Made by a program: the position numbers and the translations under genes. This document shows, piece by piece, positions 1 to 8,615 of a DNA stretch of 32,912 nt; the first letter of the stretch is position 1, and every line of letters starts with the position of its first letter. The stretch spans positions 1-32,912 of the forward strand of contig JAGQPW010000059.1 in assembly GCA_020426515.1 (NCBI GenBank), given 5' to 3'. The notes beneath the pieces are model-generated. The model worked only from the letters and a program-made list of their open reading frames with translations, did not search any database and was not told where the DNA came from. This DNA is from Planctomycetaceae bacterium. GTDB lineage: Bacteria; Planctomycetota; Planctomycetia; Planctomycetales; Planctomycetaceae.

Positions 1-1518
1 GACCTTGGTTGTCAGCACCGTTGATTTCGTGCCGTCTGGCCAGCGCGGGTACTCTTCCCGACCGATGAGTGGCTGGCCAGATTGCATGACCTCTGCTTCT
101 TCCTGGCGGGCCCGTTCTGCGTATTCCGCCGGGAAATAGTCGCTGTCCGTTGTTCCGACAACCTGACCTGGGCTGCTGGTCCCCAACTTCCGCGAAAGAG
201 ATGTGCTGACACGTAAGAAACGACCGTCTGCATCCTTAAAGTAGATGGCGTCCGGAAGGTTCGTCAGCAGCGTGTTGAGCAGAAACTGTTCATCTTCCAG
301 CGCCGTTTCGGCCCGTTTATGATCGTCGATGTCGGTGATGGAACCCGCCATTCGCGTGGCTTGTCCCTCAGCGTTCCAAATGGCCTGACCGCGGGCGCGG
401 AACCAGCGGTACCCTCGATGCCGAGTCATCAATCGATACTCGACATCGTAGGGTTCTCGGAGTTTCTGATGATCTTCCAGGCGCTTGAGAATGCGATCGT
501 GGTCATCGGGGTGCAGGCGGACTTCGAATTCCGAAAAGACGTTCTCCATTTCATCGTCGCGATAGCCCAGCAGTTCTTTGAAACGCGGTGCGTAATAAAC
601 CTCATTGGTGAGCACGTTCCAGTCCCACAGGCCATCGGTTGATCCCTCGACGGCAAGGGAAAATCGCTCTTCGCTGGCCTGCAGCGCTGCTGTTCGAGAG
701 GCGACAATCTTGTCTTGATCCTCGTGGGCAATCCGCAGCTCCTGATAAAGCCTGTGGACCTGTTCTTCTGCGTTCTGGTAAGCCCGGATAGCGTATCCCA
801 GGGCGGCGACATAGGCTCCCAGCCGCAGCACATGCCACCACCACCATGTCAGGTCCCACAAAGAGGACATTTCGAACAGGATGCCAGCTGTTCCAAAGAG
901 CAGCGTATGGACCGAAAATAGCCAGTCCTCTTGCGTGCCATGCTGCAGGAATCGTCGCGAGAAGAAGATCCCGGCGATCAGAAATCCAAGGCCGCCGACG
1001 ATATTCAAGGCCCGAGCCAGAACCGTGAACTCACCATCACGCACCATAGACGGAAGTTGCCCGGACCATTGGCACGAGGCCATTCCAATGAGGGCACTGA
1101 AGACTATGGTGGACCAGACCAGTCGCTGGCTGGTCTGCCGATTGCAGCGTGTTGAGTCGAACCAGACGAGCGCAAAAAGCAGGCCGCCGACAAAGGTGGC
1201 GATGCTGTGCAGCCAGACAAAACTTGTGCCAAGGTCAACTGCGGCGTGGAATGCATCCAGAACACCCATCCCTGCGAGGGAGCAGGCCATCGGCAGGTAG
1301 TGTGCTGAATTCGATTGGCGCCCGCGCTCGACGATCAGGATGCCCGCAATCGCTACCGCCATCAGTCCCCCGGACGTTTCCAGCAGGGAGTGAATGGGGA
1401 TATGGGCCAGACGGGCGTCAGGAAAGATGGCGGCGGCGGCGATGCTGCCGACGATCGGCAGGACGAGCGAGAGTGCTACGCCCAGTAATGCCCACCAGAT
1501 GCTTGATTGGCGATTCAT
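1..1518 (-). CDS. Membrane-bound PAS-domain sensor protein (3' end outside window)
   Basis: The reading frame is open from the ATG at 1518 down to base 1, giving 506 residues without a stop, so the C-terminus and output domain lie outside the window. Residues 1 to about 270 are strongly hydrophobic, with roughly seven to eight membrane segments. The pattern (a short LLETSGG segment, then GMGVLDAFHA) resembles MASE-type membrane sensor domains; that is only a resemblance by eye. A short helical linker (EEQVHRLYQELRIAHEDQD) leads into two PAS domains: one from about residue 300 with the PAC-like GYRWFRARGQAIWNAEGQ, and a second with DAIYFKDADGRFLRVS followed by DSDYFPAEYAERARQEE. A histidine kinase or a diguanylate cyclase could follow; the sequence seen cannot decide. 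The N-terminal start is natural: the hydrophobic segment begins within ten residues. Confidence 0.85.
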   Translation of the reverse strand, partial: MNRQSSIWWALLGVALSLVLPIVGSIAAAAIFPDARLAHIPIHSLLETSGGLMAVAIAGILIVERGRQSNSAHYLPMACSLAGMGVLDAFHAAVDLGTSFVWLHSIATFVGGLLFALVWFDSTRCNRQTSQRLVWSTIVFSALIGMASCQWSGQLPSMVRDGEFTVLARALNIVGGLGFLIAGIFFSRRFLQHGTQEDWLFSVHTLLFGTAGILFEMSSLWDLTWWWWHVLRLGAYVAALGYAIRAYQNAEEQVHRLYQELRIAHEDQDKIVASRTAALQASEERFSLAVEGSTDGLWDWNVLTNEVYYAPRFKELLGYRDDEMENVFSEFEVRLHPDDHDRILKRLEDHQKLREPYDVEYRLMTRHRGYRWFRARGQAIWNAEGQATRMAGSITDIDDHKRAETALEDEQFLLNTLLTNLPDAIYFKDADGRFLRVSTSLSRKLGTSSPGQVVGTTDSDYFPAEYAERARQEEAEVMQSGQPLIGREEYPRWPDGTKSTVLTTKV

Positions 1519-1556
1519 AAAGCCTGAGGGGTACCCGCCGCAGGGTTGACGACCTC

Positions 1557-1562
1557 AGTATA
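1557..1562 (-). promoter_or_regulatory. Possible -10 element of the PAS sensor gene
   Basis: On the minus strand this reads TATACT, one base from the sigma-70 -10 consensus and about 39 bases upstream of the ATG at 1518. No convincing -35 hexamer is present at 16-18 bases, so this is a weak call. The rest of 1519-1780 shows no gene that I would support. Confidence 0.2.
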
Positions 1563-1780
1563 CGACAGCTGTGCAACGCTACGCCAGCAGGAAACGTGAC
1601 GAGGTGGAAACGAGATGGCGAATAACGGAAGCATGGCGGCATCGGCTGCCTCGGCTCTGCATACCTCCGCACTCTCCGCTGTGATGGTTTCTTCGCTGAT
1701 CGAGAACAGGGGAGACTATCGGAATTGATCGCCCCATGATTGGCGGAACGTGTAGGATTGTCGGTCGAGACAAGGGCGAT

Positions 1781-2749
1781 TCAGTTCGAGCCGAAGAGTG
1801 GCTGATCGCGATGTTGCTTGTGGCAGGTCTTGCACTGAGTACCGATCGTGCTCATGAGTTCAGAAAGTCGTGGTGGAGGATCGCCGGATTCAGCATCCTC
1901 CTGCCAGGCCTTCAGAGCGGCAAGTAACGATTTCGCGGCAGCTTCCGAATCACGCAGAGACTGTTGGAAATCCGCCGATTGTTGTTGGACCTCCTCGGTT
2001 CGCAACAATTCTGTGAAGTGCTCCTGCAGCAACAAGGCTTCATGCACTGAAGACAGGTCGGGATGATCGGCAGGACTTTTCCAACCTGCTGCCGCGATCT
2101 GCTTGAGGTGATCATGGGTGTGTTCAAGATTGACCATGGCTTGCGCCAGCGGAGGAACGTTCACGGTTTCCGGGAACTCGACTCGCAGCGATCGCAGCAG
2201 CGCCTGATCTTCGGGGTGTGCGCGATCTGCCGACTGATAGAGTCCGCGATAGTCCGGACTGGTGCCCGCGAACTCCAGGAACGGGATTGCCGAAGTTTGA
2301 GGAATCAAACCGGCTCGCACGCAGGCGACGCTGGCAGCTGCGGGACTGCGGTGCTTGCCGTGATGGCAGTGAATGTAGATTGGTCCATCAAGCTCGAGCA
2401 CGGCTTTGGCCAGTTCGTTCGCGCGTCCTTCGGGGATGCCGTCATAGCCGTGCGGCAGATGAACGTATCGCAGGCCATGCTTCTTCGCCATCGCAACATC
2501 AGGCCGGGCTCCATCGACGCTGATGACTGTTTTTACGCCCAGGTCGGCGAGTTCCCGGAACGCGGCGTCATCTTCAGGCAGCCCTCCTGAGATCACCTGC
2601 GGATGAATGCGAATTGCGTTCGGAAGGTGCTGGACATGGAGACGTTCGGGTTTGCTCTCTGACTGTGCGACAGCATGTCCCTCTGCTGGTGTCACTGGCT
2701 GTCGGGTGCAGCCGATAATGAGCAGTGGAATGATCAGCAGGCGTCGCAT
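1781..2749 (-). CDS. Lipoprotein: CX5R phosphatase domain fused to a cytochrome c'-like haem domain
   Basis: A 322-residue protein. The start chosen is the ATG at 2749, because it puts a signal sequence at the very N-terminus (MRRLLIIPLLIIGC) with a lipobox ending in Cys14; a TTG eight codons upstream is possible but adds only a polar tail. Residues about 35-190 match the dual-specificity/tyrosine phosphatase fold: a GGLPEDDAAFRELADLGVKTVI segment, then the active-site loop HCHHGKHRS with nucleophile Cys128 and Arg134 (CX5R). Residues about 200-310 are mostly helical and end in CKTCHKQHR, a c-type haem site (Cys306, Cys309, His310) with a downstream basic residue, as in cytochrome c'. The protein is therefore likely anchored outside the cytoplasmic membrane. 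The substrate is unknown. Both domains are in one uninterrupted frame. Confidence 0.8.
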   Translation of the reverse strand: MRRLLIIPLLIIGCTRQPVTPAEGHAVAQSESKPERLHVQHLPNAIRIHPQVISGGLPEDDAAFRELADLGVKTVISVDGARPDVAMAKKHGLRYVHLPHGYDGIPEGRANELAKAVLELDGPIYIHCHHGKHRSPAAASVACVRAGLIPQTSAIPFLEFAGTSPDYRGLYQSADRAHPEDQALLRSLRVEFPETVNVPPLAQAMVNLEHTHDHLKQIAAAGWKSPADHPDLSSVHEALLLQEHFTELLRTEEVQQQSADFQQSLRDSEAAAKSLLAALKAWQEDAESGDPPPRLSELMSTIGTQCKTCHKQHRDQPLFGSN

Positions 2750-2911
2750 CGCACCAGATTGTGTTGAGAGCAAGAAGGGGCCGGCGGTCAGCTCGCTTGA
2801 GGTGAGCCCGGTTCGTCATGACGACAGTCTACATGTTGTACGCGGAACTACGAACCAGTCGGCCTGATACGCTGGACAAATCTTTGGCAATTCTCGTCCG
2901 GACAATGATGC

Positions 2912-3673
2912 CTACAGTTGTCGGAACCGCTGTCGATATTGCAGCGGCGTCATTCCGGTCGAGGATTTAAAGTGTCGGTTGAAATGACTCTGGTCATAGA
3001 AACCGCAATCCACGGCAATCTGGCATGCGGCTGCATCGCATGTTTTCAGCAGGTGACGGGCGACCCCGATCCGGACCTCGCGGATATAGTTCACGGGCGT
3101 AATACCAAAGTTGCGGGAGAACTCTCGCTGCAGCTGACTCACGGAAAGGTGGACCAGCTTGGCCAGATCCGCAACTTCCAGCGGGTACTTGTAGTTCTCC
3201 GTCACATGGGCGACGACCTTCATCAGTCGACTGTAGCCGTCGACCTCGGCGGCGAAGTGCTCGTAAGGACGCTTGATACCGGCGATGCCAATCACTTCTC
3301 CAGCCTTGCCCAGCAATGGAATCTTGCTGCACAGGTACATCTTGGGGATGCCCTTCTGCCCTGGCACGAGCCACACCTGATTGGTCAATGGGGCCGCCGA
3401 GGAAATGACGCGCTGGTCTTCGTCGACATACTGAGCCGCGACCGCCGGTGGAAAAAAATCGAAGTCGGTGCGGCCGACCAGCTGTTGGGGGTCCGGCACA
3501 CCGACCACTTCACAGACGACGCGATTGGCGCGCACAAAGCGGCTATCGGTGTCCTTGATGTACATGTAGACGCCGGGAAGTTCGTCGAACAGATCGAGCA
3601 AACTGCTGACCTTGCCGAGACTTTCGAAGAATTGACAAGCCCAGTCTGACGGCATCGGGGAATCTTGAAGCAT
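2912..3673 (-). CDS. PAS-AraC transcriptional regulator
   Basis: A 253-residue regulator if it starts at the ATG at 3673; the frame stays open upstream to 3835, but the extra residues have no domain character and would cover the intergenic regulatory region. Another possible start is the ATG at 3655. Residues about 25-130 form a PAS domain (GVYMYIKDTDSRFVRANRVV, then VGRTDFDFFPP and the C-terminal LLGKAGEVIGIAGIKR). Residues about 150-250 are a typical AraC/XylS double helix-turn-helix: VADLAKLVHLSVSQLQREF for the first and CGFYDQSHFNRHFKSSTGMTP for the second. It is transcribed away from the DUF1549/DUF1501 array, with 226 bp between the starts, so it is the obvious candidate to control that array; this is inferred from position. 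The PAS ligand is not predictable from the sequence. Confidence 0.9.
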   Translation of the reverse strand: MLQDSPMPSDWACQFFESLGKVSSLLDLFDELPGVYMYIKDTDSRFVRANRVVCEVVGVPDPQQLVGRTDFDFFPPAVAAQYVDEDQRVISSAAPLTNQVWLVPGQKGIPKMYLCSKIPLLGKAGEVIGIAGIKRPYEHFAAEVDGYSRLMKVVAHVTENYKYPLEVADLAKLVHLSVSQLQREFSRNFGITPVNYIREVRIGVARHLLKTCDAAACQIAVDCGFYDQSHFNRHFKSSTGMTPLQYRQRFRQL

Positions 3674-3679
3674 GCGGTG

Positions 3680-3709
3680 AATGTACAAAAAATTGCGTCC
3701 CTCGTGCAA
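3680..3709 (-). promoter_or_regulatory. Candidate promoter of the PAS-AraC gene
   Basis: On the minus strand TTGCAC (3709-3704) and TACATT (3685-3680) are separated by 18 bases. The -10 lies only about 6 bases before the ATG at 3673, which would make the transcript nearly leaderless from that ATG or give a short leader to the ATG at 3655. Low certainty. Confidence 0.3.
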
Positions 3710-3714
3710 GACTT

Positions 3715-3745
3715 TTGCTCCGCCCAAAGGGACAATCCGTACAAT
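3715..3745 (+). promoter_or_regulatory. Candidate promoter of the DUF1549/DUF1501 array
   Basis: TTGCTC at 3715-3720 and TACAAT at 3740-3745 are separated by 19 bases, longer than ideal, as is often seen at activator-dependent promoters. It would give a leader of about 150 bases before the ATG at 3900. The left arm of the inverted repeat (3723-3733) lies in the spacer. Assigned by eye only. Confidence 0.3.
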
Positions 3746-3786
3746 GCATGAGTTGCGTCTTATGTCTGCGGCCGCGTCCCTTTGGG
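3723..3786. promoter_or_regulatory. Inverted repeat in the divergent regulatory region, possible operator pair
   Basis: CCCAAAGGGAC at 3723-3733 is repeated as its exact reverse complement GTCCCTTTGGG at 3776-3786. The arms are 11 of 11 matched, with 42 bases between them and 53 bases between centres, close to five helical turns. Each arm also contains a CCC-N3-GGG dyad. The location between the AraC-type gene and the array suggests a paired binding site; this is inference. Confidence 0.4.
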
Positions 3787-3899
3787 ATTCCGGCCCGTCG
3801 ACTGCGGTCAGCAACGCATGCAGGCTGGTTCGCACACCACATGAGGTGTTGTTGTTGCGGGAACAGAAATGCAGGGTATTTGGCGTCAGGGATTACACC

Positions 3900-6800
3900 A
3901 TGAGATTTTGCTGCTATTGCTTGCGAGTTCGGTTGCTGAGTCTGCTCCTGTTGATCATTGGTGGCGCCCCGTTGTGGGCAGGTGAACTGGAATACAACCG
4001 CGACATCCGGCCGATTCTCGCGGACAACTGCTTTTCCTGTCACGGGGCCGACAGCGCATCACGCAAGGCCGACTTGAGGCTGGACCAACGCGATGCGGCT
4101 ATCGATGCTGGTGCCATCGTGGCCGGGGATGCCGGGCAGAGCGAGTTGCTGGCACGCATCCTGTCGGATGATCCAGACACGGTCATGCCGCCTCCAGAGA
4201 CAAAGAAGTCACTTTCCAGCACTCAGAAGGAACTGCTGCGACGATGGATTGAAGCTGGGGCTGAGTATCAGCCTCACTGGTCGTTTATCGCCCCGGTTCG
4301 CCCGGAACTTCCCGAAGCGAAGACTGTGGCGTGGGGGAAGAATGCGATTGACCGGATGGTTCTGGCAAAGCTGGAGCAGCAAGGTCTGGCTCCGGCACCC
4401 GAAGCCGACTCACGCACGTTGTTTCGCCGACTGCATCTGGACATTACGGGACTGCCCCCGGCTCCGGGAGACGTCGAAGCATTCGTTCGTGACTACGGCG
4501 AACGCGGCGATGTGGCTCTTTCCGACTGGATTGACCGATTGATGGCACAGCCGACGTGGGGAGAGCATCGGGCCCGCTACTGGCTCGATGCCGCCCGGTA
4601 TGGCGACACGCATGGTCTGCATTTTGACAATTACCGCGAAATGTGGATGTATCGAGACTGGGTGATTCGCGCGTTCAACGCCAATCAGCCGTTCGACCAG
4701 TTTACCGTGGAGCAGTTGGCTGGAGACTTGCTGCCTGATCCAACGGACGATCAGTTGATTGCCACTGGTTTCCAGCGCTGTTGCATCACGACCAATGAAG
4801 GGGGCACGATCGACGAAGAGAATCTGGCTCTGTATGCCACCGACCGTGTGCAGACGTTCGGCTGGGTTTACCTGGGGCTGACAACAAACTGCAGTCAGTG
4901 CCACGATCACAAATTCGATCCGATTACCCAAAAGGACTACTACTCACTGGCGGCGTTCTTCCGCAACACAACGCAGCCCCCCAAGGATGGAAACGTCAAA
5001 GATGGACGCGGTCCGTTCCTGATGGTGCCGCAGGGTGAGGATCGTGACCGCTGGGACGCGTTGCCAGCGGAGATTGCGGCAGCCAAGGCGACTCGCGATC
5101 AGTATCGCAAGGATGCAGAGCCGGCGTTCCAGCAATGGCTGGCGAATGTTAGTCCTGAGGCGTTGAATGACGGGTTGCCACGCGACGGATTGCTGCTGCA
5201 CCTTCCTTTGAACGAAGGGGAAGGCCGCTCAGTTCGCACGACTGGGGATGCTCCAGCCACTTTCACGGCAGCCAGCGACCTGACGTGGGAAAAGGACGGG
5301 AAAATTGGCCCAGCGCGGATCGTCAAATCGGGGCAGAAAATTGATCTTGGTGGCGCGGGCGATTTTGAACGGGACAGTGGGTTCAGCTACGGGGCCTGGG
5401 TCAAGCCAGCCAATACCAACGCTTCGGCGGCAATTCTTGCACGCATGGACGATCAGCAGGCCTATCGAGGCTGGGACCTGTGGCAGCAGGGGGGATCGTA
5501 TGGCGTTCACATTATCGACAGCTGGCCCGAGAACGGTATGAAGGTTGTAACCCGCGATGCCGTTGTCAAAGCCGGGGCGTGGCAGAATGTGTTTGCAACC
5601 TACGACGGCTCAGGGAAGGCGGCGGGAATTCGCATCTATGTGGACGGCGTTGAGCAGCCACTGCGGGTTGAACGCGACAACTTGAAGGGCGATGCCTCGA
5701 TTCGAACGGGGACTCCGCTGTTGATTGGTCAGCGCAGCAACTCGGCAATTTTTGAGGGGGGGGCCGTGCAGGATGTGCGACTGTTTGGGCGACAGTTGAG
5801 TCCAATCGAGGTCAAGGCCATCGCCAACAGCACTGCGCTGCAGGCGATTCTCGGCATCCCAGAGGCAGAACGGACCAAGGAACAGAAAGAGACCCTGTTC
5901 GAACAATATCTCGTGACGCAGGATGCCATGTTCCCCAAACTCGCGAAAGCCGTCACGGAGAAGGAGGCGGAATACGAAGCGATTCGCAGCCGCAGTCCGG
6001 TGACGCTCATTCAGGAGGAGAAAAAGAACTCACCGGCAATGGCATTTGTTCTGGCACGCGGTGAGTACGATCGACCGGGCGAACAGGTCGAAGCGGCGAC
6101 GCCCGTGGCGCTGCATCCAATGTCGCCTGAGGCACCAAAGAATCGCCTGGGATTGGCGCAGTGGGTCATCGATCCGGCCAATCCATTGACCGCACGGGTG
6201 ACTGTGAACCGCTTCTGGCAGCAGTTGTTTGGCCGCGGACTTGTTGCCACCGCTGAAGACTTTGGCGTGATGGGCACGTTGCCTTCGCACCCAGAGCTTC
6301 TGGATTGGCTGGCGATCGAATTTCGTGAAAGCGGCTGGAATGTCAAACAGTTCTTCAAACTGGTCCTGATGAGTGCGACGTATCGGCAGGCCGCACTGAC
6401 GACGCCTGAAAAGCTGGAACGTGATCGAGACAACATCTGGCTGTCGCGCGGGCCACGGTATCGGATGGATGCCGAGATGTTGCGGGACTATGCACTGGCA
6501 AGCAGCGGGTTGCTGTGTGAGACGATGTACGGTCCCGGAGTGAAGCCATATCAGCCAACGGGCATCTGGGACATTGTCGGGCTGCCAGGCGGCAACACAC
6601 GCAACTACGTACAGGACAAAGGAGATGACCTGTATCGTCGAACGCTGTACACATTCTGGAAGCGGATGGCTCCGCCTCCAAATCTGGAAGCCTTCAATGC
6701 GCCCAGCCGTGAGGTCTGTACCGTGCGACGCGAGCGTACCAATACCCCACTGCAGGCGCTTGTCACGTTGAACGATCCCCAGTTTGTCGAGGCGGCAAGA

Positions 6801-7088
6801 GTGTTGGCTCAACAGGTTCTCGTCAGCGCCAGTGGAGATGAGGCAAAAATCGTGGACACCATCGCGCAGCGGGTGTTGTCTCGTTCGATGACCGAACCGG
6901 AACGCAATGTGCTGCTGACCGACAAGCAGGCGTATCTCGAGTATTACCAGGCTCACCCCGACGATGCGAAGGCTCTGATTTCTGTCGGAGAGTTCGCAGT
7001 CGACGCAAATCTTGATCCAGCGGTTCTCGCGACATGGACGATGGTCTGCAATCAGGTGCTCAACCTGGATGAGACCCTGAACAAGTAA
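3900..7088 (+). CDS. Secreted di-haem PSCyt1-DUF1549-LamG-DUF1553 protein (array gene 1)
   Basis: A 1062-residue protein. The ATG at 3900 is chosen over an upstream in-frame start at 3681 because it begins a Sec signal peptide (MRFCCYCLRVRLLSLLLLII, ending near PLWAG). Order of domains: PSCyt1 cytochrome domain at about 30-110 with CFSCH (Cys44, Cys47, His48); DUF1549 at about 150-355, with LDITGLPPAPGDVEAF and a second haem motif CSQCHDHKFDP (Cys331, Cys334, His335); a LamG/concanavalin-like beta-sandwich at about 430-650; and DUF1553 at about 740-1045, with NPLTARVTVNRFWQQLFGRG and ERTNTPLQALVTLNDPQFVE. These families are expanded in planctomycetes and act outside the cytoplasm. Their biochemical function is not settled; roles in degradation of complex polysaccharides are proposed. 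The LamG part could bind carbohydrate. First gene of a seven-gene run. Confidence 0.93.
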   Translation: MRFCCYCLRVRLLSLLLLIIGGAPLWAGELEYNRDIRPILADNCFSCHGADSASRKADLRLDQRDAAIDAGAIVAGDAGQSELLARILSDDPDTVMPPPETKKSLSSTQKELLRRWIEAGAEYQPHWSFIAPVRPELPEAKTVAWGKNAIDRMVLAKLEQQGLAPAPEADSRTLFRRLHLDITGLPPAPGDVEAFVRDYGERGDVALSDWIDRLMAQPTWGEHRARYWLDAARYGDTHGLHFDNYREMWMYRDWVIRAFNANQPFDQFTVEQLAGDLLPDPTDDQLIATGFQRCCITTNEGGTIDEENLALYATDRVQTFGWVYLGLTTNCSQCHDHKFDPITQKDYYSLAAFFRNTTQPPKDGNVKDGRGPFLMVPQGEDRDRWDALPAEIAAAKATRDQYRKDAEPAFQQWLANVSPEALNDGLPRDGLLLHLPLNEGEGRSVRTTGDAPATFTAASDLTWEKDGKIGPARIVKSGQKIDLGGAGDFERDSGFSYGAWVKPANTNASAAILARMDDQQAYRGWDLWQQGGSYGVHIIDSWPENGMKVVTRDAVVKAGAWQNVFATYDGSGKAAGIRIYVDGVEQPLRVERDNLKGDASIRTGTPLLIGQRSNSAIFEGGAVQDVRLFGRQLSPIEVKAIANSTALQAILGIPEAERTKEQKETLFEQYLVTQDAMFPKLAKAVTEKEAEYEAIRSRSPVTLIQEEKKNSPAMAFVLARGEYDRPGEQVEAATPVALHPMSPEAPKNRLGLAQWVIDPANPLTARVTVNRFWQQLFGRGLVATAEDFGVMGTLPSHPELLDWLAIEFRESGWNVKQFFKLVLMSATYRQAALTTPEKLERDRDNIWLSRGPRYRMDAEMLRDYALASSGLLCETMYGPGVKPYQPTGIWDIVGLPGGNTRNYVQDKGDDLYRRTLYTFWKRMAPPPNLEAFNAPSREVCTVRRERTNTPLQALVTLNDPQFVEAARVLAQQVLVSASGDEAKIVDTIAQRVLSRSMTEPERNVLLTDKQAYLEYYQAHPDDAKALISVGEFAVDANLDPAVLATWTMVCNQVLNLDETLNK

Positions 7089-7116
7089 CACACACTCACT
7101 GTCTGGAGGACTGGCG

Positions 7117-8568
7117 ATGAGCCTCTTCGAGAACTTTTCGGAATTGCAGACGCGTCGGCAGTTTTTTGCCGGTGGACGTAGCATTGTTGGCAGCGCAGCG
7201 CTGGCGTCGTTGCTGGGACCGGCTTCATCACTGTTTGGTTCCGAAGCTGGACCAAGCGGTCCGCACTTCGCGCCGCAGGCAAAACGGGTCATCTATCTGC
7301 ACATGGTAGGGGGCCCCGCGCAGATGGACCTGTTCGATTACAAGCCGGGCATGCAGGACTGGTACGACAAGGATCTGCCTGAGTCGATTCGCAACGGCCA
7401 GCGGCTGACGACCATGACCAGCGGACAGGCCCGGTTTCCGGTGGCCCCCAGCAAGTTCAAGTTCAGTCAGGCTGGCGAGTGCGGTATGTGGATGAATACC
7501 GAACTGCTGCCGAATCTGGCTCAGAAGGCCGACAAGATCTGCTGGATGCGGAGTCTGAATACCGAGGCAATCAATCACGAACCCGCCATCGCGGCCCTGC
7601 AAACCGGCAACCAGGTGACCGGTCGGCCCTGCCTGGGGTCGTGGGCTTCGTATGGTCTCGGGGCTGACAACGAGAACCTGCCTGCGTTTGTCGTCCTGGT
7701 GGCCGTCCCCAGTAATCGGGACCAGGAACAGGCGATTTCGGGCCGGTTGTGGAGTGCCGGTTATTTGCCGGGCAAACATGCCGGGGTGTCGTTTCGCAGC
7801 AAGGGAGATCCGATTCTGTACATCAACAATCCTCCGGGAGTTCCGCAGGCATTGCGGCAGCGCTCTATCGAAGGACTGAATCAGCTCAACAACATCAACT
7901 TCCAGCAGTTTGGCGACCCGGAAACGCAAACCCGCATCCAACAGTACGAAATGGCATTCCGCATGCAGGCGAGCGTGCCGGAACTAACGGACATCACGCA
8001 GGAATCCAAGCACACTTTCGAGCTGTATGGCGAGGAAGCGGCGAAGCCCGGAACGTTTGCCAATACCGTACTGATGACCCGCCGGCTGGCCGAACGGGGT
8101 GTGCGCTTTATTCAGGTGTACCACAACAACTGGGATCACCACAGCAACGTTGCCGGACGCATGCCGAGCCAGTGCAAGGATATTGACCGTCCCTGCTATG
8201 CCCTGCTGGAAGACCTTGAGCAGCGCGGCATGCTGGACGATACACTGGTCATCTGGGGCGGCGAGTTTGGACGAACGATTTACACGCAGGGCAAGTTGTC
8301 GCGCGAGAACTATGGGCGCGATCACCATCCCCGCTGCTTCACCATGTGGATGGCTGGCGGTGGAGCCAAGGGGGGGACGATTTACGGAGAAACCGACGAT
8401 TTCTCCTATAATATCGTGAAGGACCCGGTTCACATTCGGGACTTCCATGCCACGATCCTGCATCTGCTGGGTTTTGACCACGAGCGGTTTACATACAAGT
8501 ATCAGGGACTGGAACAGAAGCTGACAGGCGTTCTGCCGGCGCATGTCATCAACGAACTGATCGTTTGA
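7117..8568 (+). CDS. Tat-exported DUF1501 protein (array gene 2)
   Basis: A 483-residue member of DUF1501, a family related to the alkaline phosphatase/sulfatase superfamily. A clear Shine-Dalgarno sequence, GGAGGA at 7105-7110, is six bases before the ATG. The N-terminus has a Tat-type twin arginine (Arg13-Arg14 in TRRQFF) followed by a weakly hydrophobic stretch (SIVGSAALASLL). Family landmarks are MVGGPAQMDLFDYKP near residue 65, EAINHEP, RRLAERGVRFIQVYH followed by NWDHH, WGGEFGRT around Glu383, and GRDHH at Asp402-His403-His404. The acidic and histidine residues are good candidates for a metal site, by analogy with alkaline phosphatases. It sits 28 bases after the first cytochrome gene and its stop overlaps the region of the next one, so it is very likely co-transcribed. 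Confidence 0.93.
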   Translation: MSLFENFSELQTRRQFFAGGRSIVGSAALASLLGPASSLFGSEAGPSGPHFAPQAKRVIYLHMVGGPAQMDLFDYKPGMQDWYDKDLPESIRNGQRLTTMTSGQARFPVAPSKFKFSQAGECGMWMNTELLPNLAQKADKICWMRSLNTEAINHEPAIAALQTGNQVTGRPCLGSWASYGLGADNENLPAFVVLVAVPSNRDQEQAISGRLWSAGYLPGKHAGVSFRSKGDPILYINNPPGVPQALRQRSIEGLNQLNNINFQQFGDPETQTRIQQYEMAFRMQASVPELTDITQESKHTFELYGEEAAKPGTFANTVLMTRRLAERGVRFIQVYHNNWDHHSNVAGRMPSQCKDIDRPCYALLEDLEQRGMLDDTLVIWGGEFGRTIYTQGKLSRENYGRDHHPRCFTMWMAGGGAKGGTIYGETDDFSYNIVKDPVHIRDFHATILHLLGFDHERFTYKYQGLEQKLTGVLPAHVINELIV

Positions 8569-8615
8569 TGGACCGGGTACGAGAGCGCCTCACTGGTTGC
8601 CCTGAGTCAGGAAAG

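Noticed and set aside
2918..3649. 243-aa plus-strand frame over the PAS-AraC gene
   Set aside because: The AraC helix-turn-helix and PAS motifs are on the minus strand; this frame has none.
3681..3899. N-terminal extension of the first array protein
   Set aside because: It would put 73 polar residues before a clear signal peptide and would cover the regulatory region.
6030..7292. Long open frame (420 aa) antisense to the first DUF1549/DUF1553 gene
   Set aside because: It lies wholly over a strongly supported gene on the other strand, has no signal peptide, motif or ribosome binding site, and the His/Arg/Gln-rich composition is typical of an antisense frame in GC-rich DNA.
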